64,000 bases of DNA from Vanilla planifolia (GCA_023846275.1 CM043877.1:16970607-17034606); one strand, 5' to 3'. Positions 25,014 to 39,329 are shown, counted from the first letter of the stretch. Numbers and translations are program-made. Notes: a model not told the origin generated them from the letters alone.

Positions 25014-28000
25014 TCACATGGCTACCGCCCTCTTCCATGGCTGATTCTCCATTAGAGACGACCGCCTTTGGCCGGATATGTCTCCTTCATCCACCCTATC
25101 AACTTGCTTGGGATGGAAGGGAGAAGACAAATGGAAGCCAGAGCTATGCTGATAACCATCAGCATCTTTGGGAATTCTTTCCACTGGGTTAGCTGGAGTG
25201 TCAGAGAGCAAATCGGGAAACCCCGAGGAAGCAGACACAGAAGCCATCGCGTTCTCGGGGCAAGGCTTTCCCGCATTCTTGTTACTCTTTTTTGTGTTGA
25301 GGAAACGACCACCGCAGCCCCTTGCTCGCCTCATCGCGTGCAGGTGACGAGATTCATGGAGGTATGGCTTAAGAGAAGATCAATCCCAGGTTACATAATA
25401 AACTCATGAGTAACAAAGTGATGTAGTCTTTAAAAAAGTAACTCTTATGAACCTTGAAAAAAATGTATTAAGGCACTGTAAGGACTACATATCAGAGAAC
25501 TGATAACTACGACACTTAACAGGGAATTATGGAGTAACAATCAGTTAATTCATTCAGATCATACTATACTACTTCATAGTTCTAAGGCAGCCGAATAGCA
25601 TACAATTAAGGATGGCCATTTGTAGCTATATGACCATTTAACACATGAAATAAGCATAGGTTTAAGCAACTACCTATCATGACTCGAGTCAAATTCGAAT
25701 TAAAGGAACTAATATTTGATCTCTTCAAACCCTCGTATATCATAATCTGAAAAGATAAGAACTACAACCCATACAAAGTATGATCTCACTCAATATATCT
25801 ATTCTTTGTGTGACATTTGAAAATATTTCCTTCCAAAAGACTCTCCTTGCTCGCTCGAATGACATCCTATCAGTAGTTGCCAGCCGTCTGGGCATTCCCC
25901 CAAACCTTGGTTGGCCACTCACAAATTTGTCTAAAACCATCTATTTTCTCATTTGCCATCCACAAGAAAAGGGTAAACAATGGGTTTTTTTTGATATATG
26001 ACTTTGGTTTTAATCAACAAACAAGTAAATGTCACTTCAACATCACAATCACTCGCAATGGTTAATCATCACTCACCAAATAAATAGATATGAAAGCAAT
26101 CTCTCCAGAATTGTTGAATCTAATAGCTCTATACTCTAATGTAGCTTCCTTTTTCTTCTCACGTGTAGTTTTTTTGTGATTAAAGATTAGCCAAAGGCAA
26201 TTATTCCATCACTTTCAAGTTAAAAACATTTACTAGTCATTCTATTGATATGTTTCAAAGTTGATAAATAATTCGTGTTTAACTGCTAATGCAACCCATC
26301 AATATACCAATAACAATCGCAACTTGTAGTCGTGCTCATTAACTCTCTCAATTCCAATCAAGAAAGGTATGCAAAAAGGAATTTATCCCGAGGGACACAA
26401 AAGGGTTTAGTAGGATTGGACTCGAGTTAAACCAATACCTCATACCTCACCTATATCCACTACGTTTATATCATAATCTCAAAAAATAATAACTTTAAAC
26501 CAAGACTAACCCTTAATTGCTCAATCCACACATTTGGTCACCTCATAATGCCCCATGTTTGGTCACTTGATAAATAATTCGTGTTTAACTGCTAATGCAA
26601 CCCATCAATATACCAATAACAATCGCAACTTGTAGTCGTGCTCATTAACTCTCTCAATTCTAATCAAGAAAGGTATGCAAAAAGGAATTTATCCAGAGGG
26701 ACACAAAAGGGTTTAGTAGGATTGGATTCAAGTTAAACCAATACCTCATACCTCACCTATATCCACTATGTTTATATCATAATCTCAAAAAAAAAATAAC
26801 TTTAAACCAAGACTAACCCTTAATTGCTCAATCCACACATTTGGTCACCTCATAATGCCCCATGTTTGGTCACTTGATAGTTGCTCAAATGCATTCCAGG
26901 CCACTACTTGTCATTGCCCTAAACACTTTGCCTATCAGAGCAACTAGATCACCCAAGCCACCAATTGCCCAACAGCTTCGCATACTAAGGTAAATTATGT
27001 CTTTCTACAATGTCATTGTTTTAAGCAACGAGCAAGCAAGCAAAGATCACTTTAACATTGCCAACTTATTTGCTCACACTATTGCCAATCATCATCCACC
27101 TCATGATTAGGTATGTTAGCAACTTTTCACAAGATGTTAGATGTCATAACAATATTAACTTGAAAGCTTGTTTTCTTCTTTACATAATTGAGTTTGCTGT
27201 GACTAAATGATTAGCCAAGGTGAAGGTACTTGGTGTATGAAAATTAACACAAGCTTGGGAAAGTCAACTGGATGGTTCAATTGTAGCAATGATTTTTAAA
27301 AACATAACATTAAACAAATAAATGACATCAAACATAACATAATTTTCATGGCATGATTCAGTCTAAACCAAAAGACCAAATTGAAAGTCAATTTGGTTTG
27401 ACTTGAAAAAAATTTAATTCAGTTTTCTATAGAGGATTTGATACATTTCAATTTTCGGTTTTTGATTCTGTTTTTTATTATAAAATATTGAACTGATCGA
27501 AAATAGAACTAGAGGTGCATTACGCTTTTTTTGGTGAAGTTTTACAGTTTGGTCAATTCAACATTACAGTTTTTTGCTTTATTTTGATCAAAATCTTTTT
27601 TTATTCTAAATTTTATTTATTAACCCAAGTTCAAACAATAAATTGGTTTTTTTTTATTTGTTTCTGTTTTTAAACAACATTCTTTTTTTTGTGTGGTTCA
27701 GCTTTGGTTCGCAAATTAGCTTACCAAAAACTGATTAATTTGACTAATCTGTTAACTGAATTGATTCAATGACACCACTAACCCACAGTAATAAGCATAT
27801 GATGCATAACAAGACAAGTGTAACTTTCTTATTTTCTAATGAGACTAGAATTTCTTAATCAACTGTAGCTATTTTATCTCCAAATATAAATGGTGCTTGC
27901 TTCAAACCTTTACATGTCTTCAAACCAAAAAGATAGGGCTTTTGTCCTAATGCAATGGCAATTATTACATCCCTAACTATCACATTATAAGGGTAAGACT

Positions 28001-31000
28001 TGCCACCTTTGATATGCAAATTGGATGATCCAACCTATTGAGATAGTTCGATCAACTATAGATGATTCATTCAATTTTATGTCACATCCATGCAAGCTCC
28101 CACTATCAACACTTTCTGGTCCCATGATCCAATGGTTCGATCAATTAAGCTGGGAGAATTCCCCAACTTCCTCCCCAGTCTTCAATTTTTGTTCTCGAAT
28201 TGTTGGGTTGACCTTCGAGGATCACCACCAAAGCCCTCGATCTAATAGTTATGTTATAAGTGTTCTAAATCAAGATGCTCCTAATTGGAAGCAACATGGT
28301 ATTTATTGCTTTTCTATAAGTTGGTGATATTAGAATGTTCAAAACTTCACCATATTTTTCCAAGAGATTTGAGGATGCTTCCCCTCGCAATTGCAACAAA
28401 TGTATGATTTGTTTTTATTTTCAAACATGATAAGTAATCAAGGTGGAAATTCCAAAGCAAGATCGTCTAAGCGGTTGAATATGGGTTCAAGAGAAACATA
28501 AGCAAGACAAAAGCGAGTGCAATGCACATATGAGTAGATAAAGTGGAGTGGGCATGGTTCAATTGATTTGCCACCATTGCCATTCTAAGATATTAGTCCT
28601 CAACCTATGATATGGACACAACACAACATGAGAACATGGCATGACTAGGCAGCATGGTAACTTTCAAAACCATAAAATGTCAAAACAATATGATATAGTA
28701 TAAATCATGTGTACATGTGCAATTAATAATTTTAAAAATATAGTAAACAAAAAACATGAGATATTCCAAGATAAAATGAACTAAAAAAAGAAATATCATC
28801 AACAAATAAACCCTTAAACCTTGGCCAAAAAACAAGAACTTCTTGAATATGAGATGTTCATCATCCTTGCTCTTCAATCTTAGGCTAGCAATGGGTGGGC
28901 AAAAAATCAAGGAGCAGGGATGCACGTGAAGTTAAGATGTGATACACAATAGGCAAACTTAAACAATGATATACAATGAATAACAACACGTCGTAAAACA
29001 ATCTTGAACAAAAAATCAAGGAGTAGGAAACGAGAAAATTGTTCAATAGAAAGCAAGAAAGGAGACACAAGAAAACAGGAAACCTCCTTTTCCTATGCTA
29101 TGAGCAGAATGTAATCTCCTTGAACCATGTCTCTAATGTAAGATCATGACTTGGATATGCGTAACATGTCCCCAAAATTTCCATATTTTTTAATTACTTC
29201 TATTAGGACATGACACAACACATCTAACATGTAATCTCCACAACTCTTGTAGCGTTGTCTTGTCAAAAGTGGCTAACATTGGAATAGCAAGGTAGATATA
29301 TCAGCACCCATGCATCATGAACCGAACATGCCAAAACAAAACATTATATTTTACACAAATCAGCAAAACATTGTAATCACAAGTACCTTTCTCGATTTTA
29401 TAACCTTTTTCTCTAGTTCAGCCTTAGCACGTGATTGTCTTCTCCTCAAAATTCCATGGTACTGCTTTGCATTTACATACACAGGCTCCTCCGCCATTTC
29501 AAAAGGTAAAGGCATTCGAGAATGTGGCATTCCAAGTACTTGAGGATGCACCTGCTGTTAACCCAATAGTAGTTTATTAGAAATGAAAGAACTATGGTAT
29601 GATAAGATTAGACAGCTGATGAGACTTTCATCTCATTAAAAAAACACCATTATTATGTCATTAATGAAGAAGTAAGGCAGATCAGCAAACCATGGCATGA
29701 GGTGCATAGGCTGTCATCATTCCACTATATGGATCAGGGAGTGAAAAGGCCGCACAAGCCTACAAGAGTTCAAGGAAAATAATAACATTAGCACAATTCT
29801 AAAGAGAAAATTCATCAGAAATTTTTAAAAAATACATCACTAAACAAAACATTGGCATGTTATTAATAAGGATGTATAAAAGAAATATAACAAAATATCT
29901 GAAAATGAGTTGCAAAAACTCGTATGAATTTCGTACAACTGATTGGCCAAGTTCCAACTGAGTGTGTGGAAAGAGATATTCTGGCATAATTTGAAGTTGT
30001 AAAGAAGAGACAGGTTGAACTTGTTGCTCTTCGTGCAAATGGTTTCCATCTGGCAAGCAGTGAAATTGGTAATATATACGATAATCAACATCCATTTTTT
30101 CAAACAGAAAAATTAGCAAAAAATCATATTAGACACAAAACAGAAGCGACCAAGAGAATAAGCATGCTTATGCTTATTCAACAGCAAATAACAAAAAGCC
30201 ACAATATCCACAAGAAGAGGCATCCTAACATCAACATGATAAATGTGTTCTTCACCACTACCAACTATACCAGAAATCCAATAAACACGAACTGCAACCA
30301 TCAAGTATGATACAAGAGTTTTATCTTAATCACTGATATGATGATCCGCAGAAGTGATGTGTCTAGGATGTACAAACCTAACCAACACAAGCTTCTGAGG
30401 TAAATACAGAAATTTCAAAAAACCACATAGCATGACTACCAATAAGTATCCTTATGTCACTTCAAAAAATATTTCCTAATGTGTTTTCTTGGTAACAAAC
30501 AATATAGAAGCTACATGCAAAAAAGGTGGGAGCAATTCAACAAGTTCATGCATTGCATACCCCTAAAATATGGTGCTCAATTCATAGTTTGTGGCTATTC
30601 AAGAACAATGCATCCTTTTTTTGTTTTCCTTGTGCAAACGATGAATGTCATTACAATTATCCATTTCTCCCAATCAGTGCAAACAGTCCATCTCGATACC
30701 ACAGCCACTCTATGATAGTTAAGTTACAGCATACCTTGATATGAATGAACAAAACCCATGTATCTGAAATTTTGCTTTTTGGAATAGCATGATCAGAAAA
30801 GCTGAGCGGTTGCTATGGCCATGTGAAACATGGCAACTACCTTCAACCAATAAATACCAAAAGATCAATTACCTTTTCTGCTACGATTAAAAGAATTAGC
30901 AACATAAAAACCATGAGAATCACATAAGTACAAAATGATTGAATAATCTTCACCTAAACACAAGCATTAGACACATTCAATCATTCACATGGAGCTACTC

Positions 31001-31445
31001 TATGAACCACAATCAAAACATGACATTTTTTTTTTGTTCTTCTAATTTTCTAAATTATGTCTTAGCTTTATTTATCTAGTCCCAGTACGCAGAGAATTGA
31101 GCAGTTAAAATCATTCATAAAGAAAGAAATGATGCTGACAATCCAGCTTGCAGAAAATTTTTCCAGCGTTTTCATACTTGCTACGTGTTTGGCATCAGTA
31201 TCACTCTTTCCATCACTAGATTTCTGCCCTTCCGATTGACCAACAACGGAAGCCTCCCCTAGAAGAGTACCTCCTGCATGCGACTTTGATTTGAAATTTT
31301 GTATTATAGCTGGCGACGACATGCCAACACCAGAACCTCGCCACCATGGCTGAGAACTGAACGCCGGTGATACTTTGCCATTTCTGCTGTATTCCCCAGA
31401 ACTCCCACCATTGGGACCAAGCTCCATCCTTTCCTCCCCTTGCAT
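25014..31445 (-). CDS. NF-YA: NF-YA (HAP2/CBF-B) CCAAT-binding transcription factor subunit (five coding exons)
   Basis: NF-YA joins NF-YB/NF-YC in the nucleus and makes the sequence-specific CCAAT contact. Coding exons in transcript order: 31445-31178, 30049-29937, 29759-29691, 29551-29387, 25367-25014 (969 nt, 322 residues; phases agree). The domain spans residues 172-232: subunit-binding part [19 protein letters not shown], linker, then PYLHESRH and [11 protein letters not shown] of the DNA-binding part. Intron 4 (4.0 kb) falls exactly between these halves, after SRK. Upstream, [16 protein letters not shown] and [12 protein letters not shown] match the conserved plant NF-YA blocks. The start at 31445 (MQGEER) is the first ATG; an alternative Met lies six codons on. 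The exon 1 donor was chosen because it keeps phase. The exon 4 acceptor is CAGCAG, so one extra Gln is possible. The paralogue number cannot be assigned. Confidence 0.93.
26261..26873. repeat. 306-bp tandem duplication in NF-YA intron 4
   Basis: Copies at 26261-26566 and 26567-26873 are nearly identical, differing by a few substitutions and a poly-A length change. The unit starts TTGATAAATAATTCG, and TTGATA recurs just after copy 2. It is non-coding. Confidence 0.92.
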
Positions 31446-31990
31446 GCAAATCTCCAGACCAACTGCAAGAACATATTTGGGCAACCAATTCAGAAAAGAT
31501 ATAACGAACGGATAATCCACTTTGATCTAGGAAAAGAGATGAACTGAACTGATAATATCTTTATGATATAGTTAACAACAAGAAAAATCAACAAATCTCA
31601 TGTAAAAGAATTTTTTAACCATAGAAACAAAAATAACACCACAAGTTTCTACCAGTGAACCAAAACTAAACAGATAAACATGGAAAAGCTTTCCTAAACA
31701 TCAACACCCGGTTGTATCACCACACAAAAACAAGCGAACATAAAAACCACAAGAATTACTCACCCCAGCGAATCCTGCCACTATAATCCCCCGTGCACCA
31801 ATCTGGGAGAAACCCTAACTTAAAAGGCCAACCCCTTTGAATCCACCCAACGCGACTATTATACTGAAAACTACACGCGTCGCTGAAAGCGAATGGAGGG
31901 AAAGTGACTGTAAACTCAAAGCCTGGACTGTTCAGTACAGGCCGGAAACCCTAAAATTGTATCCTTTCCACCGATCACCGGCCATATATT
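31446..31990 (-). promoter_or_regulatory. NF-YA 5' UTR exons, leader intron and possible TATA box
   Basis: The coding exon extends upstream to an acceptor (TTCTTGCAG) at 31463. A good donor, GG|GTGAGT, lies at 31763-31758, giving a 301-bp leader intron. The upstream minus-strand leader from 31764 to about 31955 contains no ATG, as expected for a UTR. A TATATGG-like sequence is present on the minus strand near 31981-31990. The transcript start is inferred, not seen. Confidence 0.55.
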
Positions 31991-33290
31991 CCCCAAAAAT
32001 CAAGTCCAAACTCTCCAAAATAGAAACCACAAATCACAATCTCCTCACTAGTGACGCCAGGCTTCACTTTCTCCAAGCTCCCAATTCAAGAGAGTTCATA
32101 TAGAAAGACGCTTCTAACCTCCCCTCCTTTCGTTAGATGCCAGTTGTTTTGGGGTGCATTCGTCATTACGTTCGACTGCTTCGGGAACGCGAGAACCGCC
32201 AATAGGGAATTTACCGTATTTAACTATGTTGACCTAATTTGTAATAAGTTAGTCACCGGGTAAGATAGCATTTCCCAAAATGGACACGCAGAATGTATTG
32301 ACTCGGTTGCCAATACAGAGGAAAATAAGGGTTACTTTTAGGGGTAGTTTCGTTAATTCCTTTCTAATGCCAAGTGAACCCGAGTTAAGGTAATCAAATG
32401 ACGGTTATAGGCCGATCTACGTGCCTGTTTCGGAACGATGTGGGGACAACTGAGTTGTGTTTGGATAAAATAACGGCGCTGTGACGGCGCCGTTGTTTCG
32501 TCATACGGAGGCGGCTCGAATTTATGGTGGAAATTGCAACGGCTCGTTATCACCACTTGTCCGTGAAGTGCATGTTAAAAAAGAGGCTATAAAAAGAGTT
32601 TTGAAAAATATTTAATAAAAAAAAATAGAAATACGAGTTTTGCTAAGTTTTGTAAATTTCCAAAAAATATTTAGAAATTTTTATATGACAAAAAAATTTT
32701 AAATTTTTTTTTTTTGTTTAATAATGAGAATTTTTTTAAAAAAATTGATTTGAAACCTATTTTATTTAAAATAATTTATTAAAAATTAAGTTTGAATAAT
32801 GATTTATGTGTAAACTTAGCATCAAGTTCTATTTAAAAAAACAATTTTAAACTCCTTTTTATCAAATATTTTTAATTAAGATTTAATTTTTTTTGTTACA
32901 AATATTTTTTTTATTTTTTATAATCATTTTTACAAAATTCTTTTATAAGTTCACAAATTATAGACAAGTTTAAATGAAAATTTTAAATTGAATTAAAAAA
33001 ATAAAATGAAACGACTTACATTATATCTGTTTCAAAGTTTAAACTATTATAATTATAACTCGTTTTAATGTGTTTGAATGTAGTTATTATTATATTATAA
33101 CTCATTCAAATGTCTTTGAATGTGATTCTAATCAACAACTATGTTTTAATTGTTTGCGATGAACCTCAAGTGTAGTCTATCATAGAAGCTTTTGAAAAAA
33201 TATAAATAAAAATAAAAAAGTGATTTAACAAACTCAAAAGACTATTTTTATCATCATTTGTCGACTATATTAGGCTTAAAAAGAATTATA
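31991..33290. other. NF-YA upstream region
   Basis: The first 580 bp are GC-richer than the surroundings and may be the NF-YA promoter. The remainder (after about 32570) is AT-rich with A and T runs. No gene was recognised. Confidence 0.4.
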
Positions 33291-33299
33291 AGTATTTTC

Positions 33300-36200
33300 T
33301 TGATTTAAAGCAATATTAATGAAAACCAATTTGAGCCTACTTTCGATATCTTAGAGAATCTCTTAAAGAGGTTGATCAAAAGAATGCCCGACTTACTCGA
33401 GCAGTCTTCATCAGTTCTCTTCAACTAAAAGATTTCTAAAAACACTTAATTGGATGTCAATTAACATTCCTACAAAAAATCTTTAATAAAGTTATTTATT
33501 TTATCATTAAAGAGGAGTTTTATTTAGCTTTGTATAGTAGATAGAAGGGAAGGCATCATTACCTTTAAGACTCCTTGATCAAGAAAAAAAGGTAATGAGA
33601 CAACAAAGATTACCTTAAAATGGCCCCATAGGATCGTCCCCCTCAAAGACATAATAAAATTTTGCAAATATCATAATGACCGTAGCCACATAGCTTCTAA
33701 ATATAAGGCCCTCAAAACCTTAATTAAGAGACTACTGAAGGAAGGTCGCCCATAAGAGTACTAGGTAAAAGTCTATAAATTGACTTATATTTTTAATAAA
33801 CATCTAGGACTAAATACCATCGACAAAAACAAGAAAGACAACCAGACTCTTCAATTGATGATAAAAAGACAAATGTAAGGTCCCTATTAAGATCATATAA
33901 GTCATCATAGGATGGGACTGTCTTACTTTAAGAACATCTTAAGAATATTAGGATGAACTATGAACACAAATATGATAAGGCAGTAAGAAACATTAGTTAT
34001 GATATCATTCAAGCTTGAAGACATGTTGCCTCTTGTTAACCACTATGATAATGCTATATTAATCTCAATGATACTTAACAATGTTGAAGTTTATGTTATG
34101 CTCATTAATATTAGAAGTTTAGTTTGATAAAATTAGCATTACTCAAAACATTATTATCTCAATTACAGGGTCAGTGATAAGTTTCTTTTGAGAGTCTCCA
34201 AAACTGAAAGGAACCATCACATTATCACTTACAATGAAAAAAATTTCTGACTCGATCATGCATACGATCGACTTCATTTGTCTTTGCCACTCCTTTCTAA
34301 GGTATTCTTGGGAGGCTGATAAATAACACATTCTAGATGGTCATCTTGACACCACACCTATAGGTTAAATTTAATACTTTTTTAAGGGTGGTTCGAGTGT
34401 AAGGGGATCTTTTACAATTAAGGGGATGCTACTTCAATACCATGAAAACAATAATTAAGTCATCCATTGAACTCCTTAAAAAAGTTGTTATCATTGTCTC
34501 CCTTTGTGTCTTATATTCTCTCGATCAATCTGACTTGACCAAGCTTGTAACTATTTCAGCTGATCGAGATAAAAAGAAAGGGAGGCTACCTTTAAACTTT
34601 TGGTTGAGTATCTTGATGTTTTTATGAGGAAGCCTTTAGATATGCTTGGGGTATACCCCTCAATAACCCAACAATCTCTTCATATAGATCTAAAAGTTTT
34701 GATCGTTTAACAAAAAAAAAGTATTTAGCATAAAAAAGAAAAATGTCATTAAACAAGAAGTATCAAAGCTCCTTAATACTAATTTTATTCAACTAATTCA
34801 CTATATAAAAAAGTAATGGAAAATGGTATCTCCTTTAGACACATGAAAGATACTTTTTATTAAAGTCGTTAGATAAGATTCATGTGAAATCAATTTTTTT
34901 AACTAAGTCCAAAGGATATTAAACTAAAAGGAGGGATTGTAATCAACTCTCAATCACAAATAACTAAGTTGAATATGCAGCTTTAATAAACGGATTAAGG
35001 TTTTTCTTTGAGTTTGTAATTCAAACACCTACTGATCTTTAGTGACTCGTAACTAGTTGTTAGCCAAGTCAACTACTCATTTGAAATTAGAGATCTAATC
35101 CTTAATTTATACATGGCATTGACACAAATCCTTTTATAAAAATTTGATCAAACCAGCTTCACCAAAAGGAAGGTTTTCCCCCTCTTTAAAAACCATCCAT
35201 CAAAAACACAAAAGTGACAATCCATAATCTCAAGAGGCTTGCTTACTAGATAACTCTCTTAGAAGCCTACCTTAAGACAAGAACCCTTTCTCTTTAAAAA
35301 TTAGACACAAGAAGATTCAAGATACAGGTCCAATAATTTGTCTTAATCAAAGACCAACTCTATTGAAAGTCTTATGTAGAGCTTTTAAACAAGTGCATTC
35401 ATCCATTCGAGGTCAAAGATATCATAAAGGAAATATAATTAGAAGAATACAATAACCATGCCTCTAGTCATAATCTAGTTATGAAAATTATGAGATAAAG
35501 ATTCTTCTGACCTACCATACAAAAAGACATTACTTTATTTGTTAGAAGATGCAAAGGATGTCAATTTCGTGCTCTTCTTCCTCGATAATCAATAACCCTA
35601 ATGAAAGCCATCAATATTTCTTGGCTCTTCTCTGTATAAGGTATGAATTTATTGGGACTGTTTTGTATAGCCAAAGAAGGGAGAAAGTTCCTTCTCATTG
35701 AAATTGATTATTTCTCAAAGTGGATTGAAGCTAAACCTATTATTAGCCAGATAATAGTTAAAGTTCATAATTTCTTTTAGAGAGACATATTCAGGTGATT
35801 CATAATTCTACCAGTTATAGTCATTGGCAACACTATAATGTTCCAAGCAGAGGCACTCCAAAACATCTCTAAGAAATATGGTTATCACCCAAAGTATGCT
35901 TATGTGGCCCATCTTTGAATAAATAGCCAAGCTAAGATAGTGAATAAGAGATTGCTAAAGATTTTGAAGCCTCACCCAGAAACTAAAACATAGAATTGGG
36001 TTGATGAGCTTCTTGGCGTGCTATGAGCAATCGAACCAATCTTTTCACTACCACAAGAGAATCCCCATACCCTCTAGTTTATGGATCTAAAACTATACTC
36101 TTCATAGAAATCAATGACTCTATCTAGAATCTAAATATTGAGGAAATGCCAAGACATTGTTGATGCTTAGCATATGAATAAATAAGTTAAAAAGATCAAC

Positions 36201-36500
36201 CTATATCTTCTTGAAGAGAAACACCTTCAAGCACACTTTAAAAAACTCAATAATAAGGAAAGATTGGAAAAATACTTCCATAAGTAAAAGATTTTCTCTT
36301 AAAGTGGAGGACCTCATCCTTAAGAAATGTGAAATTTCAAAGAAGTAAGAAGGGCTCAATAAGTTAGCTCTAAATTAGAAGAGTCTATATCTAATTAAAA
36401 AAATCATTGAACCAAATGTTTTTATTATCTACAGATAAAATATAGTATTGAACTCTTATAGACTTGGAGTGGGAACCAAAAAAATTTTACACCTAAAGGG
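33300..36500 (+). mobile_element. Decayed Ty3/gypsy (Tat-like) internal region
   Basis: Plus-strand translation gives fragments in the expected order: gag text FISSLQLKDF near 33407, a DMLGVYPS block near 34640 that matches the start of RT (DMPGIDPS), RNase H text IFSDS.LVVSQVN near 35030, the integrase zinc-region RRCKGCQF near 35545, the core KEGRKFLLIEIDYFSKWIEA near 35675, and WVDELLGVL near 35998. Most of the RT between 34690 and 34920 is missing. Many stops occur. The LTRs were not identified. Confidence 0.75.
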
Positions 36501-37429
36501 TAAAAATTACTAAAGATATGAGTTAAGGTATTTTATCTCTAAATATAATATTTATGTCTATTCTCTTAATTGATATGATTAAGAATCACTCTAAAAAAAC
36601 TAATAAATATTTTAACACCATTTAAAGTTTGACTAGCTAATCTTGACATCTTTCATTGCCATCAAAACATTGATAAGTATTGAGGGAGATGGCTTCTACC
36701 CTTTTTTTTCTTATAACTCTTGCATGAAAGATATGAGAGACTAGGTTTGAACTTCTTCTCATCCTTCATCATTATTCCATCACATGAAGCTTCAAGAGGC
36801 ATGCTTTTGCCTCCTCTCTTTCCTCTCATCGCAACTGCATTATATGGCAAATTCAATGAGTTTAGTCTTGTTCTCCTCTCTCTCTCTCTTAATAATTATT
36901 GTTAGTATGAAGACCTCAAGAAGAGCTAGTTTTGCATCTTATCTTTGAACACCTTTGGTAAAAGCCTCAAAAAGCTTGGTTATCATCCTCTCATATCATT
37001 ATCTTTAGAAATAGTATTATAACATCAAGTCTTTGTAGGATTACAATTACCAATGATAGTTTTTGAAGATAAAATAAAAAATAACATTCTTCCAAAAGAT
37101 GATAACTTTAAGAGTTATATGGGCAGACCTATTTGCAACTCATTTGCTTATAAGTATCTCTTAATTATAACATACATAATGGTATGAAAAATCAAGAGAT
37201 AGAATAAAGAAACAAAAAAAAAATTAAAAAAGAAAGACTTAGAACACTTAGTTGGGTTTTACAGGAAAGTCCTCATGTTAGAATAAAAAAGAGAAGCGGG
37301 AATCCAACATGGTTTTGACGCCATTCGTTTAGCATCATTATTAGAATCCCCTTTCCTACTGGCTACAACGAAGAGGGGAGAAAGCTTCTCTGAAGAACCC
37401 TCTAGGGCGACCAAAGTCTTAGCCCTCGT
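36500..37429. other. Region between gypsy and copia remnants
   Basis: No intact frame was recognised. It contains a short (CT)n tract near 36870. The last 180 bp are less AT-rich and directly precede the copia LTR. It may include the gypsy 3' end. Confidence 0.35.
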
Positions 37430-37816
37430 TGTTGGAGATTGTTCGTTTTAGCAAACTATAAGTGTTTGTAAGCAAATTTTTAATATTTGCTAGCAACGTT
37501 TAAGTATTTGTTAATAAAGTTGAAGTATTTATTAGCAAAATTTAAGTATTTAAATAATTTTAAATTTTAAGTTGATAGTTATCATATAAATTAGGGATAA
37601 TGTTTTGAATTAGAAGCAAATATTAGGGAGATTATTTTCCTATAAATTGGTATAATTGTTACTTTATTGTTAGAGTGAATAAAAATTAAATTCTATTGTT
37701 TTTGTCTTCATACATCTTAGGTTTCCATTGCTATTTTTTAATTTCTCTCATATAATCTCACATGCAAGTTTGACGTTTGTAATTTGAGATCTATTTTATT
37801 TCAATTTTTTCCATCA
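37430..37816 (+). repeat. 5' LTR of the copia element (387 bp)
   Basis: Starts TGTTGGAGATTG and ends CCATCA, three bases before the PBS. It has a TATAAATTGG promoter box at 37641-37650 and about four degenerate 20-25-bp units of an AAGTATTTGTTAGCAAA type in its U3 part (about 37458-37550). Confidence 0.8.
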
Positions 37817-37819
37817 AAG

Positions 37820-37831
37820 TGGTATCAGAGC
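37820..37831 (+). other. Primer-binding site (initiator-Met tRNA)
   Basis: TGGTATCAGAGC is complementary to the 3' end of plant initiator methionine tRNA. Its position just after the LTR fixes the + orientation of the element. Confidence 0.92.
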
Positions 37832-37999
37832 TTAGAGAAGAAGGTCGAGGTCGAACGCTGCCTAGTCAAAAAGAAAAGTGTAAAAAACTCTATTTGGAAG
37901 TGTAATTTGCAAAAAACATGATGTACAAAAACGAGAAGCAAAGCAGTGTTTGGCAGTACGTTTGCAAAAAGTAGAAGCAGTGTCGTCATTTATTTAAAA

Positions 38000-39010
38000 T
38001 TTTTGAAATTGTGCAACAAATTGTTCCTAGATTGACTAAAAAAAATTATGATAATTGGTACATTCAATTTAAAGCCCTTCTTGGTTTGTAAGACCTTTGG
38101 GAGATTGCTACCGATGGCTTTGAAGAATTAAATGCTACTGAAGCAGAGAGAAATATATTGACAAAAAATTTAAAAAAAAGACAAAAAAGGCATTTTTTTT
38201 GATATATCAAGGGCTTGATGAAGCCATTTTTGAGAAAGTTGTAGATGTGACTACAAGCAAAGAAGTTTGGAATAAACTCAACATAATTTCCAAAGATATT
38301 TAATGTGTGAAGCGTGTACGTCTTCAAATCCATAGATGTGATTTTGAGTAGTTAAAGATGAATGAAAATAAGACTATCTCTGATTATGTCTCATGATTAA
38401 TTGCTATTATGAACTTGATGAAGAGAAATAGAGAACAAATTGATGATGCACATGTGATCGAAAAGGTACTTTGTTCTTTAACTCTTATATTTGAGCATGT
38501 GATAACAGCAACTGAAGAATGTAAAGATATAGATAAATTATCTATTGAAGAACTAATGGGTTCCTTACAAGTGCACGAGCAATGTCTAAAGAAAAGAGTT
38601 GAAGTTGCACCTATTGATCCAATATTAAAGTCAAAACTAAATTTGAAAGAAGACAATACCTTGAAGAAAGATAATTCAAATTCAAGAGGAAGATGATGAG
38701 GTTCAAATCGAGGATGTGGAAGAGGACGTTTCCAAAACGAATCTCAACAAAAAATTAATCAACCTTACACTTAACATGGGCATGAAAGGAATGGTGCTTC
38801 TCGAGGTCAAGGACAAGGAAGAAATGTTGAATGTTATAATTGTCTTTAGTTTAGTCATTATGCTTCTAATTATTGGTATAAGAATAACCAATCAGATTAT
38901 ACTAAAACATCACAAGAAGAGTCAATATCATTATTGATTGAAAAAGAGGGTAACGAAAGAGAAGATGTATGGTTCCTTGACTCAGGAGCAAGCAACCATA
39001 TGTGTGAAAA
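38000..39010 (+). pseudogene. Copia gag and protease remnant
   Basis: Interrupted translation begins near 38008 (IVPRLTKKNYDNWYIQFKAL, the usual copia gag opening) and runs through DDAHVIEKVLCSL. A damaged zinc knuckle follows (CYNCL.FSHYASNY near 38830-38870). The protease block WFLDSGASNHMCE, with its catalytic DSG triad, is near 38970-39008. Several stops and frame changes are present. Confidence 0.85.
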
Positions 39011-39329
39011 TGGTATCTATTTGATACAATTGAAAATGTACAAGCAAGTGTGAGTCTTGGAGACTAATCAAAGTTGAAAGTTGTAGGTAAAGATAACATA
39101 AAAATTTATAAAGAGAATGAGTTTCTAATTATTATTTCATATGCATATTTTATTCTTTATATAAAAAGTAATATTCTTAATATTAGACAATTGATTGAGA
39201 AATGATATATTATACATATGGAGAATAGTTATCTTCTTTTGCAAGATTCAAAAGAAAAGAATATTACTAAAGTGAAGATGCTGACAAATCATAAGTCAAC
39301 ACATGAATCTTGTTATCTTGGGCATCTTT

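Noticed and set aside
28025..28327. A 100-codon frame in NF-YA intron 4
   Set aside because: No recognisable domain, no promoter, and it is on the opposite strand within an intron; probably chance or repeat-derived.
30479..30744. Overlapping + strand frames in NF-YA intron 1
   Set aside because: They overlap each other in different frames and have no family features.
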